A stretch of 64,000 nt of DNA from Posidoniimonas polymericola (GTDB taxonomy: Bacteria; Planctomycetota; Planctomycetia; Pirellulales; Lacipirellulaceae): contig NZ_SJPO01000001.1 in NCBI RefSeq assembly GCF_007859935.1, positions 868,001-932,000 of the forward strand, written 5' to 3'. The notes under the pieces are model-generated. The model was given only the letters and a program-made list of their open reading frames with translations, did no database searches and was not told the origin of the DNA. Shown one piece after another: positions 62,401 through 64,000 of this stretch. The position numbers were made by a program, and so were the translations under genes. Position 1 is the first letter of the stretch; each line of letters begins with the position of its first letter.

Positions 62401-62749
62401 TCAGCGTGCCATCGAGGCTAAATCCGCCTCCGACTGTGATCGCCCGGTTGACGTCGACATTCTCGACATACGCTCCGTCGTTGATTCGAAGAAACCCACT
62501 AGGGTCCGTCGCATTGACGCCCTCCTGCACCGTTGCAAACGCATCGACGCCAAACTCGGTGGCGGGCCCTGCGCCGTCGGGATCGGCGCCCGGGGTCGTG
62601 CCAATCCAGTCGTCTTCGACGTAAACGTCGCTGGCCAGCAGCAGGCGGCCTTCCAGCCGCTCAAGGCCGAGCTTCCTATCTCTGGCAGCGTTAGCCGCCG
62701 CCCCTCGGACTGGGGTGGCGCGGCGATTGGGTGTGCGGTGGCGGGTCAT
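56480..62749 (-). CDS. Giant surface protein with parallel beta-helix, Calx/PKD-like and dockerin/cohesin-like parts (2089 aa)
   Basis: A basic N-terminus leads to LERLEGRLLLAS (about 29-40), the LEPR-x-LL type motif. Two copies of a DVYVDDDWxGxTxGxDPDGxGPATxFGVDAF module (about 42-75 and 240-275) start right-handed beta-helix regions (to about 900), rich in NVEIYNNEF and ISIADNTFVGN turns typical of NosD/pectate-lyase-like folds. Several Ig/PKD-type domains (about 940-1500: WGDGTPLQF, DEDGTW), an SwmB-like piece, a cohesin-like domain (about 1560-1660) and two dockerin-like repeats (GDASGSGNYTGYDASLISR about 1667; GDYNSDGRVDAADYSLW about 1897) follow. Ends with no sorting tail. Likely secreted, binding glycan or building a cell-surface matrix (inference). 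Confidence 0.86.
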   Translation of the reverse strand: MTRHRTPNRRATPVRGAAANAARDRKLGLERLEGRLLLASDVYVEDDWIGTTPGADPDGAGPATEFGVDAFATVQEGVNATDPSGFLRINDGAYVENVDVNRAITVGGGFSLDGTLTLSAGGAVLGDGAGTATIASGDLALTSGTFLTAKINGLTPGVGHNQFVVTGEVDLGGATLDAFGSIAAAPGDSVVLIDNDASDAVVGTFAGLANGATVSVNGQDFLVFYDGGDGNDVVLAVPAITDVYVDDDWAGSTTGIDPDGSGPATKFGVDAFDNITDALAAVAVGGTVYVFDGTYTEALNLDREVTLLADTLGGASLDAGGAATGVAVASGVVASVAGFHLSGFVDTGFEVAGNLLLEDSSVAGSGGVGVEIIAGSVATIERVALDGLNTGVAVAGGAILTANTFGGTLVNSVDIRIDPTASSLGVAGSNTLSAADYYIENLAGLALDLSGAPATLFDQTDNFRIEDRLFHAPDDGASGLVRVAAGQLFVTTPGTGASDESIQAAIDAADPGDAIRVEAGLYVGDLSITTAGVELAGAGAGVSILEGVATTPQASFPLASPNINVLAGGVSIHDFTIRSPDVPGGEYASGLLVDSPNVEIYNNEFVSRQNDAAPVGTNDSLTNVAIQTWSGSNSGKASNVDGLSIHDNAFDGGGKGYYGLFVNPQADPVVDAISIADNTFVGNIWRAIEVERSNASISGNTITPSVETLHAWGGSGISVRNFTGDPIVDVTLTGNIITGADGAAGQGFANGVLLGYGAEPLQVAIDASNNLAGHDAGVRINTGDINLVGGTLSGNTTGLVATGGLITVDGAQFSGNTTGVLIGAGAAASLTGSSAAITGGEIGVDLDGGAALVQGYDLNGNTIGVRVRSDGRADLGQSPSGVDFTGLGVSSGGNDFSLYTAPASELVGAVVNLNTGGDYLSGGPQGIGGPSFFDVTAHGNLFSTTFSSQADADTVIYHDVDDPTLGFVDFTGPQDLVVSLDDLPTITTSLAIDEGGAIAVRGEFANTPQAHVVTISWGSGGLDTVIALAEGEFSFTAESPAGAYSDDPDGPNQLASFAITVLVEEVLGLESTADASLSVDVGNVAPSVPLADADGDNQIDEGQQFNLLLGPVIDPGDDAISAYQIDWGDGTPLQFVTGDALLATAAQTHLYTDGLASPERMITVDVLDEDGTWHAAGTLAISVNNVAPTATSFLPFDSVVNEGSTTTVFFAEPYADPGAQDAPLHFAYDFNGNGVFGEAGELGDGAYAGSTATPYAVVPAQFLADDDDGPRAIRGRVIDKDGGFTEYQLTIGIVNVEPVVEAGANDAAFVGAPVDHVVSFTDPGADQDWTVSVDWDGVAGFDEVFTVSSRVFNLKDLSGYTYGAGKLGQTFTVTVQIDDNDGGVDADTFDLTIVEDTLQVVNVAVNPSGVDVRFNRAIDLSVLNLYDGFADSTPDAADLLLVGQNVGPVRGSLLWDASSKTLSFLKTGGVFEADTYTLTLFSGAHTPAVGGSIAFQDTAGADLDGNGDTIAGDDFTTTFVVEPSPRTLGLPDFARGPGQAIDLSPTTTGPGTLELPITLSDANGIYAVDFDLVYDPAVLSVSVPNNNVPLGPTVPSGWNAVGNFIAPGRLRVSVTGTHSLTGANLPIVDLAASVLPTAAYGAMHRIRIENLSINEGLIDSVADEALHKVVFVGDASGSGNYTGYDASLISRVLVGIDSGFEAYDDTDPLIIADVTQDGTISGLDSSLVNREALNRNGDPLQVPEIPPVPAGGVTHAPGLIDPQLSVPAGVLINGDGVVVPVGIDVMPIEEGGVIAATYTLQYDATALSFEEAQLGAATASADGWNIDYYESAPGVLVVSLYGTAAPLPTGAGEISRLAFEVLGSAEATTPLDLEPADAADAALLWTAVDGSIDLSRLAGDYNSDGRVDAADYSLWRGSQGAAVPAFTSADGNGDGMVDNADRAVWRQNYGATLPAPIPALAPALEAPIAASAPIDSDSAELEPPSAAASETSSSSQSLEAALVDPPFNLLAPPQPASASRLKPNPATAQDAPQINVNNALMLHTKRTLIESFWHQSTYADRDRLHNPVNDGHLADAYFEELGSWFAPQV

Positions 62750-63733
62750 AAAAGCGGTGGGGCGTGAAGGGACCGGCGGCGCCAGGTCGGGCGATCAGCA
62801 AGGGCTAGCAGAAGGGCTTCGTCCGACACGACGCCCCCCCGAAACGCCTGCGCCGCCCCCGGGGATGGTCGCCACACGGGGTCTTAGCTGTTCCGGCGGG
62901 CGCGTCCCGTTCCAACAGGACACAGTCTTCCAGATTAGCCGCCGATGAGGCTTCCCGCAAACGTTTGGTGCGAGAGTGAATGCTGGTCATTGAGCGACCA
63001 CATCGCCCCTTCGAGCCTCCTGGCCAGCGTTCGCAGCGAGTCACGCGTTCAGCAAGCATCGATGTCTGCCAAACCAAAACAACAAGCGCAGCCTCGCAAG
63101 CATCGTTTAGGCTTGTCGGCCGAACGGGGATCGAGCTTGCAGCTGCCGAATTATACGCGATCGCGCAGCGGCGATTGAGCGTCGGCGACCGTTCTGCCAC
63201 GCTGCTTCGGCTACTCACTTCTACTTAATGGTCGGGCGGGAATCAGCTAACGAAACTGGATCCCTCCGAACTGGCGGATTGCCCGGATGCTAATCGTGGG
63301 GCAGTCGCTCGCCACAAAGACGCGTGAGAAGAGGTGGGGCAGCCGCACAGAACACGGACATCAAAGACGGCGCTGGTGGGGTTCAAGCCCGGCCGCGAAG
63401 TTGGCCCAAGGATGCGAGGCAGAACTAGACCGCTCCAATCCGCGCCGCCGGGGGTCGCGACCACTAGAATGAACCCAACGCGACCAGCGGGGCCGCCGCA
63501 TTGGGTTCTCAGTCGTTGCCAGAGCAGCAACTTAGGGAACTCGCCGCGAGCGCTTGCTTGCGGTGGAGAAATGGGACCCGCAGTGACCCTAGTTTTTTTC
63601 CACACCACCCGGTCATCGCTCGGCTCTGGCAGGCTGAGTCTCGTCTGGGAAGCGGCCTCACAGCGAGGTCACTAGCGGTTTGTCCCAACCGAAAACCGAA
63701 CGCGCAGCAGATGGGAAACACTTTAGACCGCCG
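62750..63733. other. Long intergenic region, nothing recognised
   Basis: About 980 bases between the giant gene and an FAD oxidoreductase end. Several short frames exist on both strands, all Ser/Arg-rich and without similarity that I can see. It could hold a promoter for the giant gene or a decayed gene. Confidence 0.45.
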
Positions 63734-64000
63734 CTACAGCCTCTCGGTCGCCTTGCGCACGGCTCCGCGCGGTGGCTTGGCGCCGGTCGCGTCGGAGTTG
63801 TCGGCGGCGACGTTCACCGGCAGGCTGAGAAACTGGCCGTCGCGTTCGAGTCGCTCGCGCAAACGCTGATAGGGCACCTGCTGCACGGCGATATTGTCAC
63901 TGACGGCGATGGCGGCGGCGGTCGCCGCTGATTGCCCGAGGACCATGAACACCGGCTCCATGCGGATGGACCCGAACGCGATGTGCGACGCAGAGAGCGC
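63734..64000 (-). CDS. FAD-dependent oxidoreductase, C-terminal end only
   Basis: The frame is open from the window edge to TAG 63734-63736. It reads [34 protein letters not shown], then [21 protein letters not shown] and an unstructured tail. This is the end of the FAD-binding fold in FAD-dependent oxidoreductases common in planctomycetes (the [11 protein letters not shown] helix and VxVQxVxYxxLRxRL end). The N-terminal domain with the GxGxxG site lies beyond the window, so substrate is unknown. About 89 residues are visible. Confidence 0.75.
   Translation of the reverse strand, partial: ALSASHIAFGSIRMEPVFMVLGQSAATAAAIAVSDNIAVQQVPYQRLRERLERDGQFLSLPVNVAADNSDATGAKPPRGAVRKATERL

Noticed and set aside
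62805..63218. 137-codon minus-strand frame upstream of the giant beta-helix gene, considered as a regulator like the LuxR gene before the other giant
   Set aside because: No HTH pattern and no conserved features; composition looks non-coding.
63380..63415. GGTTCAAGCCC resembling a tRNA T-loop
   Set aside because: No acceptor, D or anticodon stem can be folded around it.

Overview
The window looks like chromosome of a planctomycete, most likely order Pirellulales (a Lacipirellulaceae-like bacterium). This is inferred from gene content, not from a marker gene. The signs are a complete PVC-type bacterial microcompartment (BMC) operon for fucose/rhamnose-type sugars, very large secreted proteins with an N-terminal LEER/LEGR-x-LL motif and C-terminal dockerin-like repeats, PEP-CTERM-like tails, high GC, and starts that often lack a clear Shine-Dalgarno. 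No rRNA, tRNA or CRISPR array was seen.

Regions. (1) 1-602: right end of an IS3-family element whose transposase is frameshifted. (2) 1.1-31 kb: a large exopolysaccharide (EPS) locus. It holds a Wza-like export lipoprotein, a three-gene dTDP-rhamnose operon with an rfbB-rfbC-like fusion, a sigma-54 activator, a Wzm/Wzt ABC exporter, a ligase/polymerase-like membrane protein, a Wzc-like co-polymerase with a degenerate kinase domain, and glycosyltransferases on both strands. It also holds an initiating sugar transferase with a good sigma-54 promoter in front, and a single-module NRPS (C-A-T-TE). An IS630-type transposase remnant lies between two convergent EPS operons. (3) 31.6-39.9 kb: the BMC operon on the minus strand, in order deoR-pduL-2 BMC-H-ackA-BMC-P-aldehyde dehydrogenase-BMC-P-small encapsulation-peptide protein-BMC-P-class II aldolase-lactate/malate dehydrogenase. 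(4) 40-63 kb: secreted and surface proteins. These are two giant proteins of 2670 and 2089 aa, three small PEP-CTERM or dockerin proteins, a HTH-only LuxR-type regulator, a secreted GH2 glycosidase and a broken conserved gene. (5) The right edge cuts an FAD-dependent oxidoreductase.

How it works together (inference). The rfb genes supply dTDP-L-rhamnose. The sugar transferase starts the repeat unit on a lipid carrier, the glycosyltransferases extend it, and Wzm/Wzt, the Wzc-like protein and Wza export it. The sigma-54 activator at 8.5 kb is the natural candidate to fire the promoter at 23.48 kb. The BMC operon would cleave fuculose- or rhamnulose-phosphate to DHAP and lactaldehyde, and convert the aldehyde through acyl-CoA and acyl-phosphate to lactate plus ATP inside a protein shell. 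This fits a polysaccharide-eating lifestyle, together with the GH2 enzyme. No isomerase or kinase for the sugars and no exosortase is in the window, so those must lie elsewhere.
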